A stretch of 64,000 nucleotides of DNA from Chryseobacterium sp. IHB B 17019. Its GTDB lineage: Bacteria > Bacteroidota > Bacteroidia > Flavobacteriales > Weeksellaceae. Below, in pieces: positions 51,115 through 58,697 of this stretch. Under the pieces are notes generated by a model that saw nothing but the letters and a program-made list of their open reading frames with translations, made no database searches and was not told the DNA's origin. How positions within the stretch are numbered: position 1 is the first letter of the stretch; every line of letters begins with the position of its first letter. The stretch spans positions 1,302,001 through 1,366,000 of the forward strand of contig NZ_CP013293.1 in NCBI RefSeq assembly GCF_001456155.1, given 5' to 3'. Both the position numbers and the translations under genes were made by a program.

Positions 51115-52116
51115 CTATGAATTACGACCACCTCTCGAGCCTCTTCCTGATCCTGATGACCTGCCGCCGCCGTGAGAAGCCTGACCGCCCATTCTTGCAA
51201 TTCTTGTACGTTCTGCTTTACTCATAGAAGCGAAACCTCTTCTTGAAGTTCCGTCTCCTGAATTTGAACCTCTTCCTCTTCCTGATCCACCGTTACCACC
51301 TGATGATCCTCTTCCCGAACCACCACGTGAACCTCCTGATCCGCTACCTGATCCAGATCTTCCTGAACCTCCGGACCTACCGCCACCGTGAGAAGCTTCA
51401 CCACCCATTCTTGCGATTCTTGTACGTTCAGCTTTACTCATAGAAGCAAAACCTCTTCTTGAAGTTCCGTCTCCTCCTGAATTTGAACCTCTTCCTCTTC
51501 CAGATCCGCCGTTACCGCCCGAAGATCCTCTTCCTGAGCCTGAACTTCCTCTACCGCCACCATGAGAAGCTTCACCACCCATTCTGGCAATTCTTGTACG
51601 TTCAGCTTTACTCATAGAAGCGAAACCTCTTCTTGAAGTTCCCCCTCCTGAATTTGAACCTCTTCCTCTTCCTGATCCACCATTACCACCGCCGGAATTT
51701 CCACGGCCACCGCCTCTGTTACCGGAAGTAAATCTTCCCTGGCTGTCTCTTTGCTGGTTGCCGCTGTTAGAGCTTCTTCCTCGGCCTCCTCGGGAACCTC
51801 CACGACCTCTGTCGTCGTCATCATCATAATCCTCATCGTCGTAATCTTCGTCATTATAATCTTCATCGTCGTCATAATCCTCATCATCGTAGTCTTCATC
51901 ATCATAATCTTCTTCATCGTCGTAATCCTCATCATATTCGTTATCATAATCTTCATAATAATCCTCATAATCTGAGAAATCATCATCGTAATCTTCATCT
52001 TCAGACGCATCGTTGTAACCGTGGTCATATCCTAACTGATAAACTTCTTCAAGAGTTGATCTGTCTTCATTGGAAGAGTTTCCTGAGTTGCGATTGTTTG
52101 AATTTCTAGTGCTCAT
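51115..52116 (-). CDS. Acidic/RGG low-complexity protein with three KGG-type motifs
   Basis: The 333-residue product has three parts. The first 35 residues are Asn/Ser-rich. Residues about 38-105 are almost only Asp, Glu and Tyr in DEDYDDEDYD-type repeats. The rest is Gly/Ser/Arg-rich linker carrying three copies of RRGFASMSKAERTRIARMGG followed by [EQ]ASHGGG. These motifs are versions of the KGG stress-protein motif (GFASM ... GG.A.H). Copies are spaced 216 and 177 bases apart and are near-identical in DNA, so they arose by tandem duplication. KGG proteins are linked to stress and stationary phase; their mechanism is not established. The charge-block layout suggests nucleic-acid binding or condensate behaviour, which is inference only. 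Confidence 0.85.
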   Translation of the reverse strand: MSTRNSNNRNSGNSSNEDRSTLEEVYQLGYDHGYNDASEDEDYDDDFSDYEDYYEDYDNEYDEDYDDEEDYDDEDYDDEDYDDDEDYNDEDYDDEDYDDDDDRGRGGSRGGRGRSSNSGNQQRDSQGRFTSGNRGGGRGNSGGGNGGSGRGRGSNSGGGTSRRGFASMSKAERTRIARMGGEASHGGGRGSSGSGRGSSGGNGGSGRGRGSNSGGDGTSRRGFASMSKAERTRIARMGGEASHGGGRSGGSGRSGSGSGSGGSRGGSGRGSSGGNGGSGRGRGSNSGDGTSRRGFASMSKAERTRIARMGGQASHGGGRSSGSGRGSRGGRNS

Positions 52117-52357
52117 AACAAAATTTTTTTTAAATTAATATTTGGTGAATAGTTTACAGATCAGTGACTAGTATTTGATCTGCAAAAAGTTTGGTTTATT
52201 TTTATCTATCGAAATAGAAAGTGATGTTGAATTTTATTAGCAATAATAATTGCAGAAAGAAGAATAATCGAATTTATAAACTTTAAGTATCCGAGAATTA
52301 TGAGCCGAGTCATATTTAAGGGATTTTTATGTTTTTTTATGATTATCTTCAAACTGT

Positions 52358-52765
52358 TTACTGAATATTCGCGCTGGTTATTTCATAATAAACAGCCCAT
52401 CCCGTAAATAAAATAATGATAAGCCAGATCCAGAAAGGTATCGTCTGCGGCGTTTCACTTCCGTTGATAATGAAGCTTTTCTGATTTCCTTTATCGTATG
52501 CATTTATCATTAGCGATAGTGTTCCGTCTACAATATCTTTGTCTTTTAATCCTTCTATCCGGATTGCGGGTCCGTTGGCTACCGTAAAAGGTATTTTTCT
52601 GATTCCTTCTCTTCCTGCCGGCGAATGGCTCACGATTTTAAGAACATGCTCCCCATCTGCAAGTTTGTTGGTATCCAGATCAAAAACAATAGGAGTATCC
52701 AATTCTGCAATGGGTACAGGATCATCATCTATGAAGAGAAAAACTTTACTTTTATCTTTAGTCAT
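52358..52765 (-). CDS. Oxidase-operon Ig-like protein with C-terminal membrane anchor
   Basis: The 135-residue product has an Ig-like beta-sandwich (VFDLDTNKLADGEHVLKIVSHSPAGREGIRKIPFTVANGPAIRIEGLKDKDIVDGTLSLMINAYD). A single transmembrane helix follows near 110-130 (IPFWIWLIIILFTGWAVYYEI). There is no N-terminal signal, so the topology is uncertain. It is the last gene of the cbb3-like oxidase operon, 13 bases after a small membrane protein, and is presumably an accessory subunit. No haem motif is present. The spacer 52117-52357 downstream is AT-rich and empty. Confidence 0.65.
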   Translation of the reverse strand: MTKDKSKVFLFIDDDPVPIAELDTPIVFDLDTNKLADGEHVLKIVSHSPAGREGIRKIPFTVANGPAIRIEGLKDKDIVDGTLSLMINAYDKGNQKSFIINGSETPQTIPFWIWLIIILFTGWAVYYEITSANIQ

Positions 52766-52778
52766 AGCTCACGATTTT

Positions 52779-53042
52779 TTATTGTAAAACAGAGTACTTG
52801 ATATGGTTTTTGTCTTTTTCGCCCGGCTTTATCAGATATTTAACGGAAAAAATAAAGGCTAAAACAGTTATTAAAATAACAACCGCTACAATAAACCAGT
52901 CCCAGTCACTTTCCGGACCTGTTCCGTGCGTGAGGTCTTTCGTTACTTCGGGCTGTCGAAGCTTACAGGTATCACATGCATATGTGTAAATTGTAAAAAA
53001 AACGGACGCCCAGGCTAAGACATATTTTATTGGTATTTTCAT
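52779..53042 (-). CDS. Small membrane protein of the oxidase operon, with CDTC motif
   Basis: The 87-residue product has a hydrophobic N-terminus (signal or helix, MKIPIKYVLAWASVFFTIYTYA), then CDTCKLRQPEVTK, then a second helix (WFIVAVVILITVLAFIFSVKYLI) and a basic tail. It could be a CcoQ-like small subunit, or a copper- or thiol-handling assembly factor because of the exported CxxC pair. It lies 2 bases after the cytochrome c gene and is clearly in the same operon. Confidence 0.65.
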   Translation of the reverse strand: MKIPIKYVLAWASVFFTIYTYACDTCKLRQPEVTKDLTHGTGPESDWDWFIVAVVILITVLAFIFSVKYLIKPGEKDKNHIKYSVLQ

Positions 53043-53044
53043 TT

Positions 53045-54040
53045 TTATTTAATTTTATCCATTATTAGTTTTACTTCTTCTACGGTTACTTTTTTCGCGT
53101 TATTTCCCCAGCTTGTTCTTTCGTGGTTGATGATTGCTGTTACATCTTCAGGGGTAAAGTTGGCGTTGTTTCCTACGGGAGGCATTGTGGCAAATTCCGG
53201 TCTTGGGTCGTAGCCTTTCATAATGATGTTGACATACAGCTCCAGGTCTCCACCTGTGACCACGGAACTTCCCTTCAATGGAGGGAATGCTCCCGGAACA
53301 CCTTCTCCGTTCGCCTGATGGCATGAAGCACAGTTTGCTGTGAAAAGCTCACCTCCGTCCGGAAGGTTTTCTCCGCCTCCCTGTGTGCCGCCTTCTTCTT
53401 TTTTCTGCTTGTATAAGAAAGCGGGAACCATTGATTTATCCGTATAATCTGTTTGTTTTAAGGATTTTAAATAAGCTACCAACTGTAGAGCTTTTGGTGT
53501 GGCTACAATTTTCTTTCTTTTATTTTTTAAAAATTTTTCAGGGACTTTTACTTCAATGTCTCCTGGCTGCAGATAATCCCTTTCAATAAAAAGAAATTCG
53601 TAAGATGGCATAATAGAAGCTTCCACTGCTGCTCTTGGCTGGAAAAGGTGGATGAGGTGCCATTCTGCGCTTGGCTGCCTTTCTCCGATATTGGTAAGAT
53701 CCGGCCCCGCTCTCTGTGTTCCCATGAGATTGGCTGTATTTCTCCAGAAATCCGTTCTCCTGTTAGCCGCAAAATCTGCAGGAATGCTTGGCCTTTTTCC
53801 AAAGACATTATCCATTTCTACACTTCTTACCTGTTGGGTATGGCAGGCAACGCAGCCGTTTTCTATATAAACCATTTTTCCTGCTCTTTCTTCTTTCGTT
53901 AAAACTTTGGTTTGTCTCGGTAGAGGCTTGTTAATTCTCTGATTATCAAGAGCCGGAAGAACAGCAATATAAAGAGTCAGAAAAATAAAAAGACAAAGCG
54001 ACGATCCGAAGAGTATTCTATGATCATTTAAAAGCATCAT
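53045..54040 (-). CDS. CcoO-like cytochrome c fused to a second cytochrome c domain
   Basis: The 331-residue product has one N-terminal helix (ILFGSSLCLFIFLTLYIAVLPAL). A CcoO-type haem domain follows, with haem ligands in NGCVACHTQQVR (Cys63, Cys66, His67) and a likely Met144 ligand in IMPSYEFL. A second class I cytochrome c domain has Cys237, Cys240 and His241 in NCASCHQANGEGVPG and a Met in FATMPPVG. It would carry electrons to the CcoN-like subunit encoded 11 bases upstream. It thus joins a CcoO module with a CcoP-like C-terminal haem in one chain. The usual Bacteroidota arrangement, as I recall it, is a CcoN-CcoO fusion plus separate CcoP. Confidence 0.85.
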   Translation of the reverse strand: MMLLNDHRILFGSSLCLFIFLTLYIAVLPALDNQRINKPLPRQTKVLTKEERAGKMVYIENGCVACHTQQVRSVEMDNVFGKRPSIPADFAANRRTDFWRNTANLMGTQRAGPDLTNIGERQPSAEWHLIHLFQPRAAVEASIMPSYEFLFIERDYLQPGDIEVKVPEKFLKNKRKKIVATPKALQLVAYLKSLKQTDYTDKSMVPAFLYKQKKEEGGTQGGGENLPDGGELFTANCASCHQANGEGVPGAFPPLKGSSVVTGGDLELYVNIIMKGYDPRPEFATMPPVGNNANFTPEDVTAIINHERTSWGNNAKKVTVEEVKLIMDKIK

Positions 54041-54051
54041 AACTAAAATTT

Positions 54052-55803
54052 TTAAGATTTAAACTCTGTATTTCCAAGTTGCCTTTTAGCAGCCAAAATC
54101 TCTGCAGGTGTGCTGGGATTCATTATTCTTTCTTTTCCTCTTACCATCCTGTAAAAATTATAAGCGAAAATGAGATGCGAAATCCACATAAATGTTCCGC
54201 CGATAGCTCTCCAAAGCCAGAATGGAAACATATTGATAACGCCATCTATAAAAGGCTTTTTCTTCATCCACATCAATCCGGTTTGCGTTCCGCCGATCAT
54301 TAATGCTATGACATACATCAACAACCCGAGTAAAGCCAGCCAGAAATGAATTCCCACCAGTAATTTCGGGGGTTCTTTTCCTGTAAGCCTCGGAATAAGG
54401 GTATAAGAAAATCCCCAAAGCATAAAGGTGATGATTCCATACATCGTTAAATGTGAGTGCGAAACGGTAAAATCCGTAAAATGCCAAAGCAGGTTTGTAT
54501 ATCTGAAAGCTTCCACTGTCCCTTGAAATGATCCGGTGAAATAAAATATAATCGCCATAAAATAAAAGGGAAGGGTATAGCTGGTTTTCAACTGGTACCA
54601 CGCACCATTAAAGGTTAAAAGGAAATTGGTAGTTCCCGCAGCAACGGGAATCAGCATTCCTACACTGGCAATAATGGCCGTTGTCTGTAGTCTCCACGGT
54701 ATGGCACTGAAGATAAAGTGATGAGTTCCTATTAAAGTATAAAATAAAACATGCGTCCAGAAAGCCAAAGCCCCCAAGCTGTAAGAATAAATAGGCTTGT
54801 TAAGCTGTTGAGGCAAAAAATAATACATCAGCCCGAGGTTGATCATCATAAACCACATCCCGATGGCTTGGTGCATATAATATCCCTGGGTAATAGTTTC
54901 TCCCACACCGTCCTGCCACAGAGGAATATATCCTACCAAAATAACAATGACAATGAACATAAACCCCGAAATAATATACCAGTTTGAGATATAAATTTCC
55001 TTAACGATCCTTTTTGTGACAGGCTTAAATAAATTATGGGCGGAAATGGCTACACCAGCTCCAAAAGTAATCATGATCGGCCAGATATATTCACGGTATT
55101 CGCCGCCGCCGTTGTTAATTCCGGCCAATAATGATATGGTCCCAGTCAGAACTGCTGTATTGATAAGGATTAGAGATAGATAGCCTTGTTTAAGATTATA
55201 ATTTTCAACATTGCTTACCCTTGTTACTACATAATATGAAAAACCTACCATCGCCAATGATGCCCAACCCCAGAATACAGCATTGGTATGGGCGGGACGC
55301 AGCCTTCCGAAACTTAACCAGCTCGTATGCTCCACGTCCGGTGCCACATATTTTATTCCGGCATATAGCCCAAATGTAGTCCCAATGAGGAGCCAGAATA
55401 TGGCCGTTCCTAAAAACCAAAGAATGAGCCGGGTAAGTTCGGGGGAAATATAATTGAGAAAAGATGAAGTTCTTCTTTTGGTAGGAAAAAACCTGAATTC
55501 TTCAACAGAGTTGATATTCCGGATAACTCCTTTTTCATCAGAAGGGGCAAGATTTCCTGATAGCTGATTTTCGGTTTGTCCGGAGCTTAATTCTTTTTCC
55601 CTTCTTTCATATTCCTCAATTTCTTCGGGGCTGAGATCTTTTATTTTCTTTTGAATTTCTAAAGATTCCCGACGCCTCAAAATATTTGAATATACCGATA
55701 AAAATTTAAGAACAACTACTACCAAACCTGCGATAATAATGATCAGCATTAAAACTATTGTAATCTGAATACCGGTCTGATTAAATAATGACGATTCTGC
55801 CAT
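54052..55803 (-). CDS. CcoN-like haem-copper oxidase subunit I, divergent cbb3 type
   Basis: The 583-residue product has an N-terminal helix plus a charged linker (about 1-110, not part of a standard CcoN) and then a 12-helix subunit I. By eye the cbb3 landmarks are present: His172 in RPAHTNAVFWGW, His311 in YYMHQAIG, Tyr355 six residues before His361/His362 in FYTLIGTHHF, and His449/His451 in SHSHL. The conserved cbb3 glutamate of the FEGP motif reads SFQG, giving Gln427. Retention of the tyrosine argues for an oxygen reductase rather than an NO reductase. The gene leads an operon of four membrane or haem proteins. Substrate is untested. Confidence 0.82.
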   Translation of the reverse strand: MAESSLFNQTGIQITIVLMLIIIIAGLVVVVLKFLSVYSNILRRRESLEIQKKIKDLSPEEIEEYERREKELSSGQTENQLSGNLAPSDEKGVIRNINSVEEFRFFPTKRRTSSFLNYISPELTRLILWFLGTAIFWLLIGTTFGLYAGIKYVAPDVEHTSWLSFGRLRPAHTNAVFWGWASLAMVGFSYYVVTRVSNVENYNLKQGYLSLILINTAVLTGTISLLAGINNGGGEYREYIWPIMITFGAGVAISAHNLFKPVTKRIVKEIYISNWYIISGFMFIVIVILVGYIPLWQDGVGETITQGYYMHQAIGMWFMMINLGLMYYFLPQQLNKPIYSYSLGALAFWTHVLFYTLIGTHHFIFSAIPWRLQTTAIIASVGMLIPVAAGTTNFLLTFNGAWYQLKTSYTLPFYFMAIIFYFTGSFQGTVEAFRYTNLLWHFTDFTVSHSHLTMYGIITFMLWGFSYTLIPRLTGKEPPKLLVGIHFWLALLGLLMYVIALMIGGTQTGLMWMKKKPFIDGVINMFPFWLWRAIGGTFMWISHLIFAYNFYRMVRGKERIMNPSTPAEILAAKRQLGNTEFKS

Positions 55804-55850
55804 AACAAAATAGTATGGATTAGTAATACAATGATTTTAGTATTTCAGTA

Positions 55851-55877
55851 TTGATGCTTCTTTTCAAATAGCATCAA
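55851..55877. repeat. Hairpin between the small lipoprotein and oxidase genes
   Basis: TTGATGC (55851-55857) and GCATCAA (55871-55877) are perfect complements separated by 13 bases. It lies 52 bases after the stop of the lipoprotein gene and 48 before the oxidase start on the minus strand. It may trim or attenuate readthrough from the palindromic promoter into the oxidase operon. No T-run follows. Confidence 0.45.
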
Positions 55878-55928
55878 CTCCGCTTTCAGAAAACATGAAA
55901 ACGTACATTGCAATCTATATGAAAGGTA

Positions 55929-56141
55929 TTATTTGCTGTTTTTGATGGAATCTACATCATAGGCTGTACTGTCCATCGGGAGAGTATTGTCCCCGGAATC
56001 CGGTGTAATGCCGGCAGTTCCAGAAACCATGCTGTCGCCGGTATTCAGACTGTCGATATTGGTTTGCTGAGGTTGAGGTTCTTTCGTGCAGCTGACGACA
56101 AGGCAACCCGTAAATACGGTTAACAATAAGAGAGATTTCAT
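55929..56141 (-). CDS. Small lipoprotein, 70 residues
   Basis: The product has a lipoprotein signal ending in VVSC (Cys18) and a polar tail rich in Asp, Ser, Thr and Asn (TKEPQPQQTNIDSLNTGDSMVSGTAGITPDSGDN). It has no fold or family I recognise. It is the first gene after the palindromic promoter at 56168-56212 and lies 125 bases upstream of the oxidase operon. It parallels the lipoprotein at 48111-48347 behind the matching promoter. Confidence 0.65.
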   Translation of the reverse strand: MKSLLLLTVFTGCLVVSCTKEPQPQQTNIDSLNTGDSMVSGTAGITPDSGDNTLPMDSTAYDVDSIKNSK

Positions 56142-56167
56142 AATATTAAATTTTGTGATGTGTAGCC

Positions 56168-56212
56168 CAAAGATATAAAGTTGAATGACGGAATTTTATG
56201 ATTGGTGTCATA
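56168..56212 (-). promoter_or_regulatory. Promoter with Crp/Fnr-type palindrome, lipoprotein/oxidase operon
   Basis: On the minus strand TATGACACCAATCATA (56212-56197) is a near-symmetric TGA-N6-TCA site. It is followed after exactly 21 bases by TATCTTTG (56175-56168), an exact TAnnTTTG -7 element. The lipoprotein start codon is 26 bases on. The hexamer inside the site, TTGGTG on the plus strand, is identical to that at 48049-48054. Confidence 0.7.
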
Positions 56213-56299
56213 ACGGTGCATTTTTAAATTAAATCAGAAACCTCACAAAAAAAGCCTTCCAATGACGAGAAGCTTAATATTTCTATAAATAGGTAATTA

Positions 56300-56896
56300 T
56301 TAAATATAAATTTTTCTATTGATAATTTTAAGGAAGTTTTCTTTTTCAAGTTTTTTCACCGTTCTTACGACAGTTTCCACCCTCAAAGCCGTCATTGAAG
56401 CCAACTGTTGCCTTGTCAAAGGTACTTCTAAAGAATATTTCGTCTGATCTTCGCTGAAGCTTTTGAGATAATCCAAAACTCCTTTGATTCTTACTTCTGG
56501 GCGCAGGGAAGAATTGTTTTCAAGCATAATGTATTTAAAATACAGCCTTTCCGATAAAAATTGATTGATATCCCTTGAAACCTGAGGGTTTTCATCCATT
56601 AATTTGAAGAAAGCAGCCTTCGGAAGCCTTAAAATACTGGATTTTTCACAGGTGATAGCATTTACGGGATATTTCTTATCTATAAATAACAGCAATTCGC
56701 AAATACTGAGCCCTGTATCCAGAATTGCCAGAATAAGCTCCTTACCATCATCGTTGTAATGATTTAATTTGACTCTTCCTTCCACCAGTTGATAATAGTA
56801 CTTAGGAATATCACCTTCGTTGAAGATCGTTTCAAACGGGTCAAAAAGCTCTATTTCCGCGCCGTATGACAGTAAAAGTTCTTGATCAATTAGCAT
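56300..56896 (-). CDS. Crp/Fnr-family transcriptional regulator
   Basis: The 198-residue product has a cyclic-nucleotide-binding-like barrel (about 15-115: LFDPFETIFNEGDIPKYYYQLVEGRVKLNHYNDDGKELILAIL) and a C-terminal winged helix (about 130-198). The recognition helix reads TRQQLASMTALRVETVVRTVKKLEKENF. The Val-Glu-x-x-x-Arg pattern (VETVVR) resembles Fnr (VETISR), where Glu and Arg read the TGA core. There is no N-terminal cysteine cluster for an iron-sulfur centre, so oxygen sensing would be indirect. It lies upstream of the palindromic promoter of the lipoprotein/oxidase genes, which is its likely target together with the site at 48044. Confidence 0.88.
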   Translation of the reverse strand: MLIDQELLLSYGAEIELFDPFETIFNEGDIPKYYYQLVEGRVKLNHYNDDGKELILAILDTGLSICELLLFIDKKYPVNAITCEKSSILRLPKAAFFKLMDENPQVSRDINQFLSERLYFKYIMLENNSSLRPEVRIKGVLDYLKSFSEDQTKYSLEVPLTRQQLASMTALRVETVVRTVKKLEKENFLKIINRKIYI

Positions 56897-57405
56897 ATCT
56901 CTATTTTATTGTGATAATAACAGTTATAAGGTTTTGTCCTGCCTTGTTGAAGATGAAAGAAATAAAGTGGCAGCTATCTGACGATTATAATTTTATAATT
57001 TAAATATAATTTATTTCTAAATTGATTTCAATCATCTTTTCTATAAATAATATTCACGAAATTCGATAAACAGATTAATTTATTTCCGATGTTTCTATTA
57101 CAAATGTATCAAAACATTGACCATTGTTTATGAAAAAAAACTTTTTTGACAAATTTGCTATTCGGAAGGCATATTTTGCCGGAAGTCATAAGACACAACA
57201 TAGAATTCAACAGCAATTCAGATAAAATAAAAGCTTGTTTCTGTTCAGGAGCAGGACGGTCAATTTTTATTTTAACGGAAGAATTTCGAGGAAGAAAAGA
57301 TCTTTCATAAGCTGAATTAAAATAAATATTCAACAATTTTAAAAGAACCACTCCGGAAAGTGTTTCTAAAACTTATATTTTAATTAAAATTATTAAATTA
57401 ATATT
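56897..57405. other. 509-base spacer without a convincing gene
   Basis: The stretch separates the divergent Crp/Fnr and CinA-like genes. An 80-codon minus-strand frame (57109-57351) is the only sizeable one and lacks any family signature or leader, so it is not accepted. The first 150 bases are AT-rich and presumably include the regulator's promoter; no exact palindromic Crp/Fnr site was seen here. Confidence 0.45.
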
Positions 57406-57918
57406 ATGAATCTTCAGAAGGATTTACTAGAATTCATCGGGAATTACCTGCAGGAGAATAATGAAACAGTTTCTATGGCGGAGAGTGTTACGGCAGGATT
57501 TTTACAATTCTCTTTTTCACAGATAAAAAATGCTTCCAATTTCTTCAAAGGTGGCATGACGGCATATACGATCGAAGAAAAGGTAAAATTTTTGCATGTG
57601 GATAAAGAGGAAGCTGTACAATGCGATTGCGTCTCGCAGAATATTGCGGAAACAATGGCCTTAAACGTAGCAGAATTATTTGATACAGATTGGGGAATAG
57701 CCGTTACAGGATATGCAACTCCCGTTGAAGAATCAGGTTATCAGCTTTTTGCCTATTTTTCTTTTTCTTATAAGGATAAGATTATTTTTTCTAAAAAACT
57801 GGATATCAACCCCAGAAAAGAATCCATCAATGCTCAGCTGTGCTACAGCGAATTTATATTAGAATGCCTGAAGATTGAAATGGATAAACAGCAGCTTTTG
57901 AAACAGGAACAGAATTAG
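57406..57918 (+). CDS. CinA-family protein (C-terminal nicotinamide-nucleotide amidase-like domain)
   Basis: The 170-residue product is only the CinA C-terminal domain: MAESVTAGFLQFSFSQIKNASNFFKGGMTAYTIEEKVKFLHV, CDCVSQNIAETMALNVAELFDTDWGIAVTGYATP. In active PncC-type enzymes the corresponding blocks are, from memory, AESCTGG, FxGGxxxYxxxxK and GIAGP. Here the first Cys is Val and GIAGP is GYATP, so NMN deamidase activity is uncertain. Stand-alone forms like this are common in stress-associated clusters. It starts an operon with a short-chain dehydrogenase (26 bases later) and an alpha-amylase. Confidence 0.8.
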   Translation: MNLQKDLLEFIGNYLQENNETVSMAESVTAGFLQFSFSQIKNASNFFKGGMTAYTIEEKVKFLHVDKEEAVQCDCVSQNIAETMALNVAELFDTDWGIAVTGYATPVEESGYQLFAYFSFSYKDKIIFSKKLDINPRKESINAQLCYSEFILECLKIEMDKQQLLKQEQN

Positions 57919-57944
57919 TCTTAATCACACCAAATTAAAATATT

Positions 57945-58697
57945 ATGAAAAACTTACAATTAAACAATCAAAATGTCCTCATTACCGGGGCAGACAGCGG
58001 AATCGGAAAGGCCGTTGCCCTGCTTTTTGCCCGGGAAGGTGCCAATATTGCCTTTGTACATTATAATGATGATGAGGATGCGGCAAAAACTAAAAACGAG
58101 ATCTTAGAAATTGGAAGAAAATCAATCGTTTTTAAAGGGGATATCAATGATTCGGAATTTTGTAAAAATGTAGTCGAAAAAACAGCTTCCGATCTTGGCG
58201 GAATTGATATTTTAATTAATAACGCCGGAACTCAGTTCCCCGAAGAAAACATTACAGATTTAAAGGAAGAGAATATCCGCAAAACATTCAATTCCAATAT
58301 TATCGGGATGATTTTATTGACAAAAGCGGCATTTCCTTATTTAAAAGCGGGAAGTTCCATTATCAATACAACATCGGCGGTGGCATATCTGGGACATGAA
58401 GAACTGCTGGATTATTCTGCCACGAAAGGTGCCATCGTATCTTTTACGCGTTCTTTAGCTTTGCAGGCCAAGCCTAAAGGAATTCGTGTGAATGCGGTTG
58501 CTCCGGGGCCTGTTGCTACACCGCTCACCGAAAAAACATTTGGTGAAGAGGAGGAAGATCAGAATAAACCGCCACTGGAACGGAATGCTTCTACGGAAGA
58601 AGTTGCTGCCAGCTTTTTATTTTTAGCTACCAATGCTTCAGCGCAGATTACAGGACAGGTGTTGCACCCGAACGGAGGATTAATTGTAAATGGATAA
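57945..58697 (+). CDS. Short-chain dehydrogenase/reductase (general-stress type)
   Basis: The 250-residue product is a classical SDR: the TGADSGIG cofactor loop at 14-21, NNAG (INNAGTQFPEE), the catalytic Tyr157 and Lys161 in LDYSATKG, and PGPVATPL after the active site. It resembles glucose/ribitol dehydrogenase-type stress SDRs such as YhdF and YdaD of Bacillus and YghA of E. coli. NADP or NAD use cannot be settled by eye, and the substrate is unknown. It lies in the middle of an operon; its end overlaps the amylase start by 8 bases. Confidence 0.88.
   Translation: MKNLQLNNQNVLITGADSGIGKAVALLFAREGANIAFVHYNDDEDAAKTKNEILEIGRKSIVFKGDINDSEFCKNVVEKTASDLGGIDILINNAGTQFPEENITDLKEENIRKTFNSNIIGMILLTKAAFPYLKAGSSIINTTSAVAYLGHEELLDYSATKGAIVSFTRSLALQAKPKGIRVNAVAPGPVATPLTEKTFGEEEEDQNKPPLERNASTEEVAASFLFLATNASAQITGQVLHPNGGLIVNG

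Noticed and set aside
51175..51690. Regular repeats resembling a CRISPR array
   Set aside because: The repeats are in-frame coding copies of the KGG motif at 216 and 177 base spacing, with low-complexity coding linkers, and no cas genes are present.
51612..52028. Met/Thr/Ile-rich frames within the KGG-protein gene
   Set aside because: They are frame-shifted translations of the acidic GAY-GAY codon repeats; the composition is an artefact of the repeat.
54052..55803. Subunit I as a nitric oxide reductase
   Set aside because: The cbb3 cross-link tyrosine position and the CcoO-type partner are retained, which argues for an oxygen reductase despite the Glu-to-Gln change.
57109..57351. 80-codon minus-strand frame upstream of the CinA-like gene
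   Set aside because: No recognisable domain, no promoter or leader, and composition typical of a chance frame in spacer DNA.
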